From Chitinophagaceae bacterium (GTDB lineage Bacteria; Bacteroidota; Bacteroidia; Chitinophagales; Chitinophagaceae): a DNA stretch of 33,988 nt. The notes under the pieces were generated by a model. That model did no database searches. It saw only the letters and a program-made list of their open reading frames with translations, and was not told the origin of the DNA. The position numbers and the translations under genes are program-made. Below, in pieces: positions 17,228 to 24,716 of the stretch; positions within the stretch are counted from its first letter, which is position 1, and each line of letters begins with the position of its first letter. The stretch is from contig JAHEMN010000021.1 of NCBI GenBank assembly GCA_024643645.1, positions 1 through 33,988 on the forward strand, read 5' to 3'.

Positions 17228-18043
17228 ATGGCAGTAATTAAAGTACCTACAAATTTTAATATTGAAGTCGACTTTGAAGTACCGGAATTTTACCGTCGGC
17301 TTTTTTCCCTTATCATAGATGTACTGATAGAATATTTTTATCTGAGAATTGCCGGCGAAATTTATAGTTCAATTTCCAGTTACAGTAGTTTCGACAGGGA
17401 CAGTCAATACAATATGCAGGCAATAGGACTTTTACTTTTACTTCCTGTTCTTTTATATCACCCGGTTATGGAAATAACAATGAACGGACAAAGCTTTGGT
17501 AAAAAGATAATGGGCATCCGGGTAGTTAATGAGATAGGTGGCCGGCCGGGTATCAGCCAGTTTTTGATCCGATGGCTTTTACGTATTTCTGATCTCTGGA
17601 TAGCCGTATTGCTTTTTATCATGATCAGCAATCCTGATTTTTTGCGGGATGCAGAATCTACTTTTATCATTTTATCCGCTCTAGCTTTTTTAATAACTGA
17701 TATAGTACTGGTTGTATCTTCTAAAAAGGGACAACGTATCGGTGATATACTTGCTAAGACGATATTGATCAGAACCAATCTGAAAGGCAATATAGAGGAT
17801 ACTATATTTATTGACATTGCAGATAACTATGTACCCTCTTACCCGCAGATAATGCATCTTAGCGATAAAGATATTAATGCCATAAAAAGTATATTGGAAA
17901 CAGCTCGTAAAAGAGGTGATTATTCAATGGCAGAATCAGCCAGTATCAAAATAAAAAATCACCTCAATATAGTTTCAGGACTTTCTCCGTTTGACTTTCT
18001 GGATATACTTCTTAAAGATTACAATTATCTGTCAACAAAATAA
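17228..18043 (+). CDS. RDD family membrane protein
   Basis: A 271-residue inner-membrane protein. The RDD domain covers ~17-185: FYRRLFSLIIDVLIEYF (R23/R24 and D31), two further TM segments (~66-82, ~114-134), NGQSFGKKIMGIRVV (~86-100), a TM at ~145-163 and QRIGDILAKTILI with D173. These are the Arg and two Asp residues that name the family. A soluble C-terminal tail of ~85 residues follows (DKDINAIKSILETARKRGDYSMAES...), longer than in minimal RDD proteins. In Bacteroidota and Actinobacteria RDD genes commonly accompany SpoIIM/MoxR/DUF58 operons, matching the divergent operon here. Transport or anchoring roles have been suggested for the family; none is proven for this type. Confidence 0.92.
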   Translation: MAVIKVPTNFNIEVDFEVPEFYRRLFSLIIDVLIEYFYLRIAGEIYSSISSYSSFDRDSQYNMQAIGLLLLLPVLLYHPVMEITMNGQSFGKKIMGIRVVNEIGGRPGISQFLIRWLLRISDLWIAVLLFIMISNPDFLRDAESTFIILSALAFLITDIVLVVSSKKGQRIGDILAKTILIRTNLKGNIEDTIFIDIADNYVPSYPQIMHLSDKDINAIKSILETARKRGDYSMAESASIKIKNHLNIVSGLSPFDFLDILLKDYNYLSTK

Positions 18044-18071
18044 AAAATGAGTTCCTGTTAGCAGAAACTCA
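18042..18071 (-). terminator. Intrinsic terminator of the DUF5362-like gene
   Basis: TGAGTT (18048-18053) pairs with AACTCA (18066-18071), with an inner CTG/CAG pair set and a TTAG loop. Read on the minus strand the stem is followed by six T (18042-18047), so it should end transcription of the gene at 18093-18554. It overlaps the stop of the RDD gene and may also stop plus-strand transcripts weakly. Confidence 0.6.
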
Positions 18072-18092
18072 CTTCAATAATATTTATATAAA

Positions 18093-18554
18093 TTATATCC
18101 CGGCTGCAATACCTGCAACTAATGCCAGCAGATAAATTGAGATTAAGATTATGGTAAATATCCCCATGAACTTAAACATCGATTTTAAGTTTTGAAAAGA
18201 CATCGTAAGATTTGCCTGGTCATCTGAATCTAAAGCAGCTTTCATGTGGTTTGAGAAACGCAATAAATACAAACAAGGGAAAAAATATATTATTGCGATA
18301 ATAATGTAAACTACTGCCATCATTGGCCCAAACCCTTTTAATGCAACACTATTATTACCTCCATAATCCCCGAAAGCCTTGTTTAATTCTGAAGTTTGAG
18401 TCGCTACAAAAATACCTGCAAGCACAATAAATACACACATAATAAAGCCGATGATAGCTAAAAACTTTCCCCACTTTGCAGACTCTCTAAGGAAAGATTT
18501 TGATTGAGAATCCATGTTTAATCCAAATATAGATTGCTCATTGTTTTGTTCCAT
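18093..18554 (-). CDS. Small DUF5362-like integral membrane protein
   Basis: A 153-residue protein with a polar N-terminus (~1-25), three or four hydrophobic helices (GKFLAIIGFIMCVFIVLAGI ~30-49, MAVVYIIIAIIYFFPCLYLL ~79-98, and a long final helix GIFTIILISIYLLALVAGIAAG) and the amphipathic segment DDQANLTMSFQNLKSMFKFMG before the last helix. The pattern 'YF.PclyLlrFs..mk.al...d...l..s...Lks.fkf.Gi' fits DUF5362 proteins of Bacteroidota. No function is known. It stands alone with its own promoter and terminator. Confidence 0.75.
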   Translation of the reverse strand: MEQNNEQSIFGLNMDSQSKSFLRESAKWGKFLAIIGFIMCVFIVLAGIFVATQTSELNKAFGDYGGNNSVALKGFGPMMAVVYIIIAIIYFFPCLYLLRFSNHMKAALDSDDQANLTMSFQNLKSMFKFMGIFTIILISIYLLALVAGIAAGI

Positions 18555-18576
18555 GTTTAGTTGGTTTTGGTTGTGC

Positions 18577-18607
18577 TAAAAATAGATTATTCTTTAACAG
18601 TCACAAA
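18577..18607 (-). promoter_or_regulatory. Candidate promoter of the DUF5362-like gene
   Basis: On the minus strand TTTG (18604-18607) is followed after 19 bp by TATTTTTA (18577-18584), one mismatch from TAnnTTTG. The predicted transcription start near 18571 leaves a leader of about 16 nt before the ATG at 18554. Confidence 0.4.
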
Positions 18608-18626
18608 AGAATTTTATATTATCAAA

Positions 18627-20102
18627 TTAATATGCTCTGGCAAATAAAACTCTTTCTTTAGAAGGCTTCCCTGTTAATATACATTTCCCTTCCTCCTGTT
18701 TATTGTTTAACGGTATACATCGTATAGTTGCCTTTGTTTTTTCTTTTATTGCTTCTTCCGTTTCAGCAGTACCATCCCAATGGGCGGCGATAAAGCCTCC
18801 CTTTTCATCCAGCAACTTTTCAAATTCATCCCAACTATTGGCCGGAGTTATATGTTCGTCCAGGTAATCTTTTGCTTTGTTGAACATACCAGCTTGTATA
18901 TCTGCCAGTAATATTTCCAGGTATTGGGCTATCCCTTCCAGCGGCACAACCCTTTTTTCTTTTGTATCCCTTCTGGCTACTTCCACCACATTCTTTTCCA
19001 GATCTCTTGTACCAATTGCAAGCCTGACAGGAACACCTTTCATTTCATATTCAGCAAATTTCCATCCTGGCCTTGCATTGTCATTATCATCATACTTAAC
19101 CCTAATGCCCATTGCCTTTAATTCGCCAATGATCGCATTTACTTTTTCATCGATCATTGTTTTTTGTTCATCTCCTTTATAGATCGGAACGATCACTACC
19201 TGGAAAGGTGCAATTTTTGGTGGTAAGATCAACCCCTGGTCATCACTATGTGCCATTACCAATGCCCCAACTAATCTTGTGCTTACACCCCAACTGGTTG
19301 CCCATACATATTCCAATTGATTTTCTTTATTCGAAAATTTAACATCGAATGCTTTGGCAAAATTCTGCCCAAGAAAATGTGAAGTGCCTGCTTGCAATGC
19401 TTTACCATCCTGCATTAAACTTTCAATACAATAAGTTTCTTCAGCACCTGCAAATCGTTCGCCAGGAGTTTTTATTCCTTTAATAACTGGCAATGCCATG
19501 AAGTCTTCTACAAAAGTGGCATACACTCCAAGCATTTTCTCCGTTTCTTCAATGGCTTCATCACGGGTGGCATGTGCAGTATGTCCTTCCTGCCATAAGA
19601 ATTCGGCAGTACGTAGAAACAAACGGGTTCTCATCTCCCATCGGACAACATTAGCCCATTGATTGATCAACAATGGAAGATCACGGTAAGATTGAACCCA
19701 GTCTTTATATGTGTTCCAGATAATTGTTTCTGATGTCGGACGAATGATCAGTTCTTCTTCCAGTTTAGCTTCCGGGTCCACAATTACACCTCCACCATCT
19801 GGATCATTCTTCAACCGGTAATGGGTAACCACTGCACATTCTTTGGCAAACCCTTCCACATGAGCAGCTTCTTTACTTAAAAAGCTTTTTGGAATGAACA
19901 GCGGAAAGTATGCATTCACATGCCCGGTATCTTTAAACATTTTATCTAATGCATCCCGCATATTTTCCCAAAGTGCAAAACCGTATGGTCTGATGACCAT
20001 ACAACCCCTAACAGCCGAATGATCGGCCAATTCACCTTTTACTACAAGGTCGTTATACCATTGCGAATAATCAGTTTCTCTAGATGTGATCTCCTTACTC
20101 AT
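18627..20102 (-). CDS. proS: Proline--tRNA ligase, archaeal/eukaryote-type (ProS type 3)
   Basis: A 491-residue class II aminoacyl-tRNA synthetase that charges tRNA-Pro. The frame opens further upstream, but ATG at 20102 gives the canonical N-terminus [20 protein letters not shown]. Motif 2 is [21 protein letters not shown] (~154-173), preceded by the proline-site segment [16 protein letters not shown] (~121-136). Motif 3 is seen in [20 protein letters not shown]. There is no ~180-residue editing insertion, and the protein has the extra C-terminal domain (with CIPL...GKCILTGKP cysteines) ending in an aromatic ARAY, all marks of the archaeal/eukaryotic form normal in Bacteroidota. Cytoplasmic. 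Confidence 0.96.
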   Translation of the reverse strand: MSKEITSRETDYSQWYNDLVVKGELADHSAVRGCMVIRPYGFALWENMRDALDKMFKDTGHVNAYFPLFIPKSFLSKEAAHVEGFAKECAVVTHYRLKNDPDGGGVIVDPEAKLEEELIIRPTSETIIWNTYKDWVQSYRDLPLLINQWANVVRWEMRTRLFLRTAEFLWQEGHTAHATRDEAIEETEKMLGVYATFVEDFMALPVIKGIKTPGERFAGAEETYCIESLMQDGKALQAGTSHFLGQNFAKAFDVKFSNKENQLEYVWATSWGVSTRLVGALVMAHSDDQGLILPPKIAPFQVVIVPIYKGDEQKTMIDEKVNAIIGELKAMGIRVKYDDNDNARPGWKFAEYEMKGVPVRLAIGTRDLEKNVVEVARRDTKEKRVVPLEGIAQYLEILLADIQAGMFNKAKDYLDEHITPANSWDEFEKLLDEKGGFIAAHWDGTAETEEAIKEKTKATIRCIPLNNKQEEGKCILTGKPSKERVLFARAY

Positions 20103-20273
20103 GTTTAAAAAAAGTTTAACGATTAACCAACCTTTAATCAATATTTAACAGGCCAGAAAACAATATTTAATTGAATGGCTAAATCTTTGCTGCTTAATTA
20201 GTAAGCAATTGTGCCCCTTCAAAAGTCGCACAAAAGTAGTAACTTCATTATTAACTCACTTAAACCATTTGCC

Positions 20274-20939
20274 ATGAAATCAGCAATTTTACTTCTGGCT
20301 TTAACTGTAGTTGTTCTTAGCAGCTGTACAACTGCATATAATACTGGTCAAACCCCTGATGACGTCTATTATTCCCCTGCCCGACCACAGGATGAATATG
20401 TACAATCTGAAAAAAGGAATGACCGTAATTACCGATATTCTGATGACTATTATGAGGACCGCTATCTGCGGATGAAAGTGCAGAATCGTTATCGTTGGAG
20501 TGATCTGGATGATTGGTATGGATCAGAACGTCGTTACAGGTATACCGTTTATACCGGCTACAATTTATATAACAATCCATGGACACCACAGACCTACTGG
20601 AATAGTTATTACAACCCTTATTATTCTCATTGCTATACAACCGGTAATATTAAAACAACAGCTTATACTAAACCCAGAATATTTAATTTAAACACCTATA
20701 CTTCCACAACGACAAATACCAGGAAGATAAACAGCAACAGCTTTAAGAATACCAGTAATACCTATTATGAAACCAGTACAAGAGACAGAAACAGTAATAG
20801 TAATTCCGGCAGTTTTCTGAGAAATATTTTCAATGGAAATAATTCTTCCTCTGGTTCAAAAGTCAATACCAGTAGTGGTAATTCATCAGGTAACAGTTCA
20901 GGATCATCTGGAAGCAGTGCACCGGTAAGAAAGTTTTAA
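20274..20939 (+). CDS. Low-complexity lipoprotein rich in Tyr, Asn, Ser and Thr
   Basis: A 221-residue protein. ATG at 20274 is chosen over a GTG at 20211 because it starts directly at a lipoprotein signal MKSAILLLALTVVVLSSCTT with lipobox LSSC. The mature part has a charged, Tyr-rich segment (~25-80, e.g. RNYRYSDDYYEDRYLRM), a Tyr/Asn/Trp segment (~90-130, NNPWTPQTYWNSYYNPYYSH), then a Ser/Asn/Gly-rich disordered tail with many short SSG and NSS units. Such proteins are common in Bacteroidota and probably sit in the outer membrane; no enzyme motif is present. Function not recognised. Confidence 0.8.
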   Translation: MKSAILLLALTVVVLSSCTTAYNTGQTPDDVYYSPARPQDEYVQSEKRNDRNYRYSDDYYEDRYLRMKVQNRYRWSDLDDWYGSERRYRYTVYTGYNLYNNPWTPQTYWNSYYNPYYSHCYTTGNIKTTAYTKPRIFNLNTYTSTTTNTRKINSNSFKNTSNTYYETSTRDRNSNSNSGSFLRNIFNGNNSSSGSKVNTSSGNSSGNSSGSSGSSAPVRKF

Positions 20940-21016
20940 ACTTTTCTTAGTATGAACTTTTACTTGCCAATGTTATGGCCTGAGCAACCAATTCATTACA
21001 TTTTAATTTATTAAAT

Positions 21017-22564
21017 ATGAGAAAAATATTTTTCCTGGTAGCTTTCTGTGCCTGCTGTACCGGTATCAATGCACAGGAACCGGCTGATGCACTTCGCTTT
21101 GCCTGGAATGCACCTAGCGGAACTGCCCGCCAACAAGCTATTGGAGGAGCGATGACTTCATTAGGAGGCGACCTTTCTGCAACATTTGTTAATCCTGCAG
21201 GACTTGGATTTTATAAAACCGGAGATTTTGTAATAACTCCGGGTTATAATCTTTTCAATACAAATGCAACTTATTATGGCCGCTCTGAAAAAGATAAAAG
21301 AAACAGCTTTTCTTTCGGAACAACAGGTTTTGTAATGGGTACAGAAACAAATGGCAGAAACAGAAGAAAATCCGGAGCCGCTTTTGCAATAGCTATCAAC
21401 CGAACTGCAAGCTTCAGTAATAAGATATTGTACCGGGGACTAAACACTCAAAATTCATACTCACAAAAATTTCTGGAAGAAATAAATAACAATAATGTAA
21501 AGGATGCAAATGCTGTAGCAAGTAATTATCCTTTCGGAACAAGTCTTGCATTCAATACTTACTGGATCGATACGATCAACGGAGGCAGTTCCGGCAATTA
21601 TCAATTCAAATCAAGAGCCACTATCGGAAACTTATTTCAGGAAAACGCTGTAACCAACTCAGGAGGTATTACAGAATTGGCACTGGCTTTTGCCGGTAAT
21701 AAAAATGATAAATTTTATTTTGGAGGAACAATCGGAATTCCGTTTTTGAACTACAACAGAGAAAGTAGTTTTATAGAAGCAGATGCAAGTTCTAATACTA
21801 CTAATAATTTTGACTTTGCATCTATTACTGAAAACCTGAATACGGTTGGTACAGGTATAAATTTGAAAATGGGAGTGATCTATAAACCACAGGAATATGT
21901 ACGCCTGGGTTTGGCAATTCATACTCCAACTTTATATTCATTAACAGATAAATACAGTTCCTCAGTAACTACCGGAACTGAAAATTATAAAGGACTGCTC
22001 ACTCAAAGCTCGGGAGATTTTACAGGAGGACAGGACGCTGAATTCAAGTATTGGCATATTACTCCTTACCGTATTATGGGCAGCGCCTCATATGTTTTAA
22101 GAGAGATTGAAGATGTAAGAAAACAAAAAGGTTTTTTAACCGCAGATATCGAATATGTAAATTACAAAGCATCTTCATTTACAACAGATCCCAATGGCGA
22201 TAACAGCCAGGACACAAAAGATTATTTAAAAAAGCTGAACCAGGCAATTGATAATAGCTATAAGGGTACGTTCAATTTTAAGGCTGGTGGAGAACTGAAA
22301 TTTACAACGATCATGGCAAGGCTTGGTGTTGCCTATTATGGCAATCCTTATAAGAATTTAGGTAATGGAGAAAAAGGAAACCGATTCTTATTAAGTGGTG
22401 GACTTGGATACAGGAACAAAGGAATTTTCATTGACCTTACATATGTACATACAATGGGTAAAGATATTCACTATGCCTACCGTTTACAAAATGCGGCATT
22501 TGCCGGTGCAAGCTTAAAACAAACCGGTGGCAATATTTTAGCTACAATAGGATTCAAAATTTAG
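21017..22564 (+). CDS. Outer-membrane beta-barrel protein, FadL/TodX (OMPP1)-like
   Basis: A 515-residue protein with a signal peptide (MRKIFFLVAFCACCTGINAQ). The mature N-terminus LRFAWNAPSGTARQQAIGGAMTSLGGDLSATFVNPAGLGFY is the FadL-type hatch segment: conserved 'GGa..alg.d.saty.NPAgla' block. The rest alternates amphipathic strands, contains YRPQEYVRLGLAIHTPT-like barrel repeats (KPQEYVRLGLAIHTPTLYS), and ends in NILATIGFKI, a terminal strand with aromatic/hydrophobic finish. FadL-family proteins carry hydrophobic compounds across the outer membrane; the substrate here is unknown. A strong terminator follows at 22593. Confidence 0.85.
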   Translation: MRKIFFLVAFCACCTGINAQEPADALRFAWNAPSGTARQQAIGGAMTSLGGDLSATFVNPAGLGFYKTGDFVITPGYNLFNTNATYYGRSEKDKRNSFSFGTTGFVMGTETNGRNRRKSGAAFAIAINRTASFSNKILYRGLNTQNSYSQKFLEEINNNNVKDANAVASNYPFGTSLAFNTYWIDTINGGSSGNYQFKSRATIGNLFQENAVTNSGGITELALAFAGNKNDKFYFGGTIGIPFLNYNRESSFIEADASSNTTNNFDFASITENLNTVGTGINLKMGVIYKPQEYVRLGLAIHTPTLYSLTDKYSSSVTTGTENYKGLLTQSSGDFTGGQDAEFKYWHITPYRIMGSASYVLREIEDVRKQKGFLTADIEYVNYKASSFTTDPNGDNSQDTKDYLKKLNQAIDNSYKGTFNFKAGGELKFTTIMARLGVAYYGNPYKNLGNGEKGNRFLLSGGLGYRNKGIFIDLTYVHTMGKDIHYAYRLQNAAFAGASLKQTGGNILATIGFKI

Positions 22565-22592
22565 TCGTGATCAAAAAAAGACTGCATTTAGG

Positions 22593-22615
22593 GGTATCAG
22601 AAATGATACCTTTTT
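22593..22615 (+). terminator. Intrinsic terminator of the FadL-like gene
   Basis: GGTATCA (22593-22599), GAAA loop (22600-22603) and TGATACC (22604-22610) form a perfect 7-bp hairpin followed by five T. It lies 29 bp after the stop codon. Confidence 0.85.
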
Positions 22616-22657
22616 CCATTTGTTTCAAAAAACATCCAATATTACCATCTGTCAAAT

Positions 22658-22692
22658 TTTGAAATTAACGGAATTTTTAACGCTTATCTTCG
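22658..22692 (+). promoter_or_regulatory. Candidate promoter of the LolA-like gene
   Basis: TTTG (22658-22661), a 23-bp spacer and TATCTTCG (22685-22692), one mismatch from TAnnTTTG. The spacer is at the upper end of the usual range. The -7 box lies 13 bp before the ATG at 22706, so the leader would be very short. Confidence 0.35.
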
Positions 22693-22705
22693 CAAAAACA
22701 GAATT

Positions 22706-23413
22706 ATGAAAAAGATATTATTCTTACTACTAAGTTTTGCTTTTGTTACTGTAAATGCACAAACTGTAGATGAAATTATTACGAAATATTCAGATGCAAT
22801 TGGCGGGCTGGAAGCCTTTAATAAAGTTAAGACCATAAAAATGTCTGGTACAATCATTATGCAAGCTGGAGAAATTCCATTTACTACTGAGATCATTAAT
22901 GGCAAAGCCGTAAGGTTAGATGCAGAATTTATGGGGCAAGCTATAGTTAACAGTTATAGCAATGGTATTGGATGGAAAATAAATCCATTTGGAGGAGCCA
23001 CAACTGCCACTGATGTTACAGGAACTGAATTAAATGATCTTAAATCACAAACCAGTATTGCTAATAACCTGATGGATTATAAGAATCGTGGCCATAAAGT
23101 TGAATTAGCCGGAAACGAAATGGTTGATGGAGTAAATACATTCAAAATAAAGCTAACAGCAAAAGAAGATGACCGCATTACTTATTACTTTATTAATAGT
23201 ACAGATTATTTATTGAGCAAATCAGTTACTTCAAGAGATATGCAGGGACAAGAAGTAGATGTGGAAACTTTTTATAAAGACCTAAAAGATATTGATGGCT
23301 TAAAATTCAGTATGAAAAGAAGCCAGGAAGTTGGCGGCCAGGAGTTTCAGTCATTTGTTATGTCAAAAATTGAACTGAACGTTCCTGTTGATGAAAAGAT
23401 CTTTCAGAAATAA
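22706..23413 (+). CDS. LolA-like exported protein
   Basis: A 235-residue periplasmic protein. Signal peptide MKKILFLLLSFAFVTVNAQ, then TVDEIITKYSDAIGGLEAFNKVKTIKMSGTI, a standard opening for the outer-membrane lipoprotein-sorting (LolA/LolB/VioE-like) half-barrel family in Bacteroidota. Alternating strands follow, with YYFINSTDYLLSKSV and DLKDIDGLKFSMKRSQEVGGQEF near the C-terminus, which match the family's later strands. Proteins of this group bind lipids or lipoprotein acyl chains in the periplasm; several Bacteroidota paralogues exist per genome, so this need not be the true LolA. It has its own promoter and terminator. Confidence 0.75.
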   Translation: MKKILFLLLSFAFVTVNAQTVDEIITKYSDAIGGLEAFNKVKTIKMSGTIIMQAGEIPFTTEIINGKAVRLDAEFMGQAIVNSYSNGIGWKINPFGGATTATDVTGTELNDLKSQTSIANNLMDYKNRGHKVELAGNEMVDGVNTFKIKLTAKEDDRITYYFINSTDYLLSKSVTSRDMQGQEVDVETFYKDLKDIDGLKFSMKRSQEVGGQEFQSFVMSKIELNVPVDEKIFQK

Positions 23414-23435
23414 TTCTGCCATAGAAAATCAATTC

Positions 23436-23462
23436 AAAGCAGCTATCCGGCTGCTTTTTTTA
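23436..23462. terminator. Terminator between convergent genes
   Basis: AAAGCAGC (23436-23443) pairs with GCTGCTTT (23450-23457) around a 6-nt loop and is followed by a T-run to 23461 on the plus strand. It ends the LolA-like gene. The T-run reaches into the stop codon (23460-23462) of the convergent HsdR-N-like gene, so the two genes share the site. Confidence 0.8.
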
Positions 23463-23903
23463 TTTAGTTCCGAATACAGGTAATTCATTTTGAACGTTCA
23501 ATTTACCGTTTTGCCTTTTCCACACATAACAGCTATTCCCGTTGGTGATAACCAAATAGTTTACAGGTATACTGATATTGTATCTTAACAATTGTTGTAA
23601 AACATCTTCTCCAAGTTTTACATTCATGGCCTTACACTCTACCATCATCCACGGCTGATGTTCCTTATCGTAAATCAAAACATCAAACCTCTTTTTCAGA
23701 TCACCAAGTTTTAGTTCTTTTTCTACTGCGATCAATGAGGAAGGATAATCATTTACCTGAATTAAATATTGAATAAAATTCTGACGTACCCATTCTTCGG
23801 GAGAAAGAGCCACCCACCTTTTTCGAAGTACATCGAAGATCGATTCTTTGCCACCCTCTTCCTTAATTTTAAAATCTGTTTCCGGGTAGTTGATTTGTAC
23901 CAT
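23460..23903 (-). CDS. Stand-alone HsdR N-terminal-like PD-(D/E)XK protein
   Basis: A 147-residue protein matching the type I restriction enzyme R-subunit N-terminal domain (HSDR_N_2). After a short N-terminal segment come RKRWVALSPEEWVRQNFIQYL (~27-47) and the nuclease-fold core: E61 region AVEKELKLG, D74 in RFDVLIYDKEHQ, ECK at 89-91, and QQLLRYNI (~103-110) as the Q..Y helix; the D...ExK set is complete. No helicase, methylase or specificity gene is near, so it is not part of a restriction system here. Similar free-standing proteins are widespread in Bacteroidota, suggesting a house-keeping DNA role (inference). It is divergent from AMP nucleosidase with a 30-bp gap. Confidence 0.88.
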   Translation of the reverse strand: MVQINYPETDFKIKEEGGKESIFDVLRKRWVALSPEEWVRQNFIQYLIQVNDYPSSLIAVEKELKLGDLKKRFDVLIYDKEHQPWMMVECKAMNVKLGEDVLQQLLRYNISIPVNYLVITNGNSCYVWKRQNGKLNVQNELPVFGTK

Positions 23904-23933
23904 GCTTCAAAAGTAATTGTTTAATTTGCACAC

Positions 23934-24704
23934 ATGAAGACAAGAGAAGAAATAGTAGAAAACTGGCTTCCACGATATACTGGTGAAAAGCTTGAAAATT
24001 TTGGTCGTTATATATTATTGACCAACTTCAGCAACTATGTAAACATGTTTGCTAAATGGCACAATGTTGAAGTTATTGGAGTAGGAAAACCAATGCAATG
24101 TGCCACTGCTGATAATATCAGTATCATCAATTTTGGAATGGGAAGCCCTACTGCTGCTACTATAATGGATTTATTATCCGCAATAGAACCTAAAGCAGTT
24201 TTATTTCTTGGAAAGTGTGGTGGATTAAAAAGAAGAAATAAACTGGGCGACCTGATATTACCGATAGCTGCTATCAGAGGTGAAGGAACTTCTAATGACT
24301 ATTTCCCTCCTGAGGTACCAGCCTTACCTGCATTTGCCTTGCAAAAAGCAGTTTCTACAACGATCAGGGATTATGAGGTTGATTACTGGACAGGCACTGT
24401 TTACACAACTAATCGCCGTGTGTGGGAACATGATGAACCTTTCAAAGATTATTTACAACAAATAAGAGCTTATGCAATTGACATGGAAACAGCCACTGTT
24501 TTCACTGTCGGGTTCTATAATAAAATTCCAACAGGTGCTTTATTATTGGTAAGTGACCAACCAATGACACCAGAAGGTGTAAAAACAGAAGAAAGCGATA
24601 AAAATGTTACCGCTCAATTTGTAGAGAACCACATTAAAATCGGGATCGATTCATTAAAACAACTAATGAATGATGGCCTAACAGTACGGCATCTGAAATT
24701 TTAA
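23934..24704 (+). CDS. amn: AMP nucleosidase, short Bacteroidota type
   Basis: A 256-residue phosphorylase-fold enzyme that hydrolyses AMP to adenine and ribose-5-phosphate. Motifs of the nucleoside phosphorylase fold are clear: ISIINFGMGSPTAATIMDLL (~62-81), AVLFLGKCGGLK (~88-99), AIDMETATVF (181-190, the conserved purine-phosphorylase E) and LLLVSDQPMTPEG (~203-215). The E. coli Amn is nearly twice as long because of an N-terminal regulatory domain absent here. The ABC ATPase gene begins 12 bp downstream, so the two are very likely cotranscribed. Cytoplasmic; purine salvage or AMP homeostasis. Confidence 0.92.
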   Translation: MKTREEIVENWLPRYTGEKLENFGRYILLTNFSNYVNMFAKWHNVEVIGVGKPMQCATADNISIINFGMGSPTAATIMDLLSAIEPKAVLFLGKCGGLKRRNKLGDLILPIAAIRGEGTSNDYFPPEVPALPAFALQKAVSTTIRDYEVDYWTGTVYTTNRRVWEHDEPFKDYLQQIRAYAIDMETATVFTVGFYNKIPTGALLLVSDQPMTPEGVKTEESDKNVTAQFVENHIKIGIDSLKQLMNDGLTVRHLKF

Positions 24705-24716
24705 AAACAGCATTCA

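Noticed and set aside
18627-20102. Horizontal transfer of proS from archaea
   Set aside because: The archaeal/eukaryote-type ProRS is the normal form in Bacteroidota, so its presence here is not evidence of recent transfer.
20317-20640. 107-codon minus-strand ORF, Asn/Ser/Tyr-rich
   Set aside because: Mirror of the repetitive lipoprotein gene on the plus strand; composition is explained by the low-complexity coding strand.
23460-23903. Restriction-modification system
   Set aside because: Only the HsdR N-terminal fold is present; no methylase, specificity or helicase gene lies nearby.
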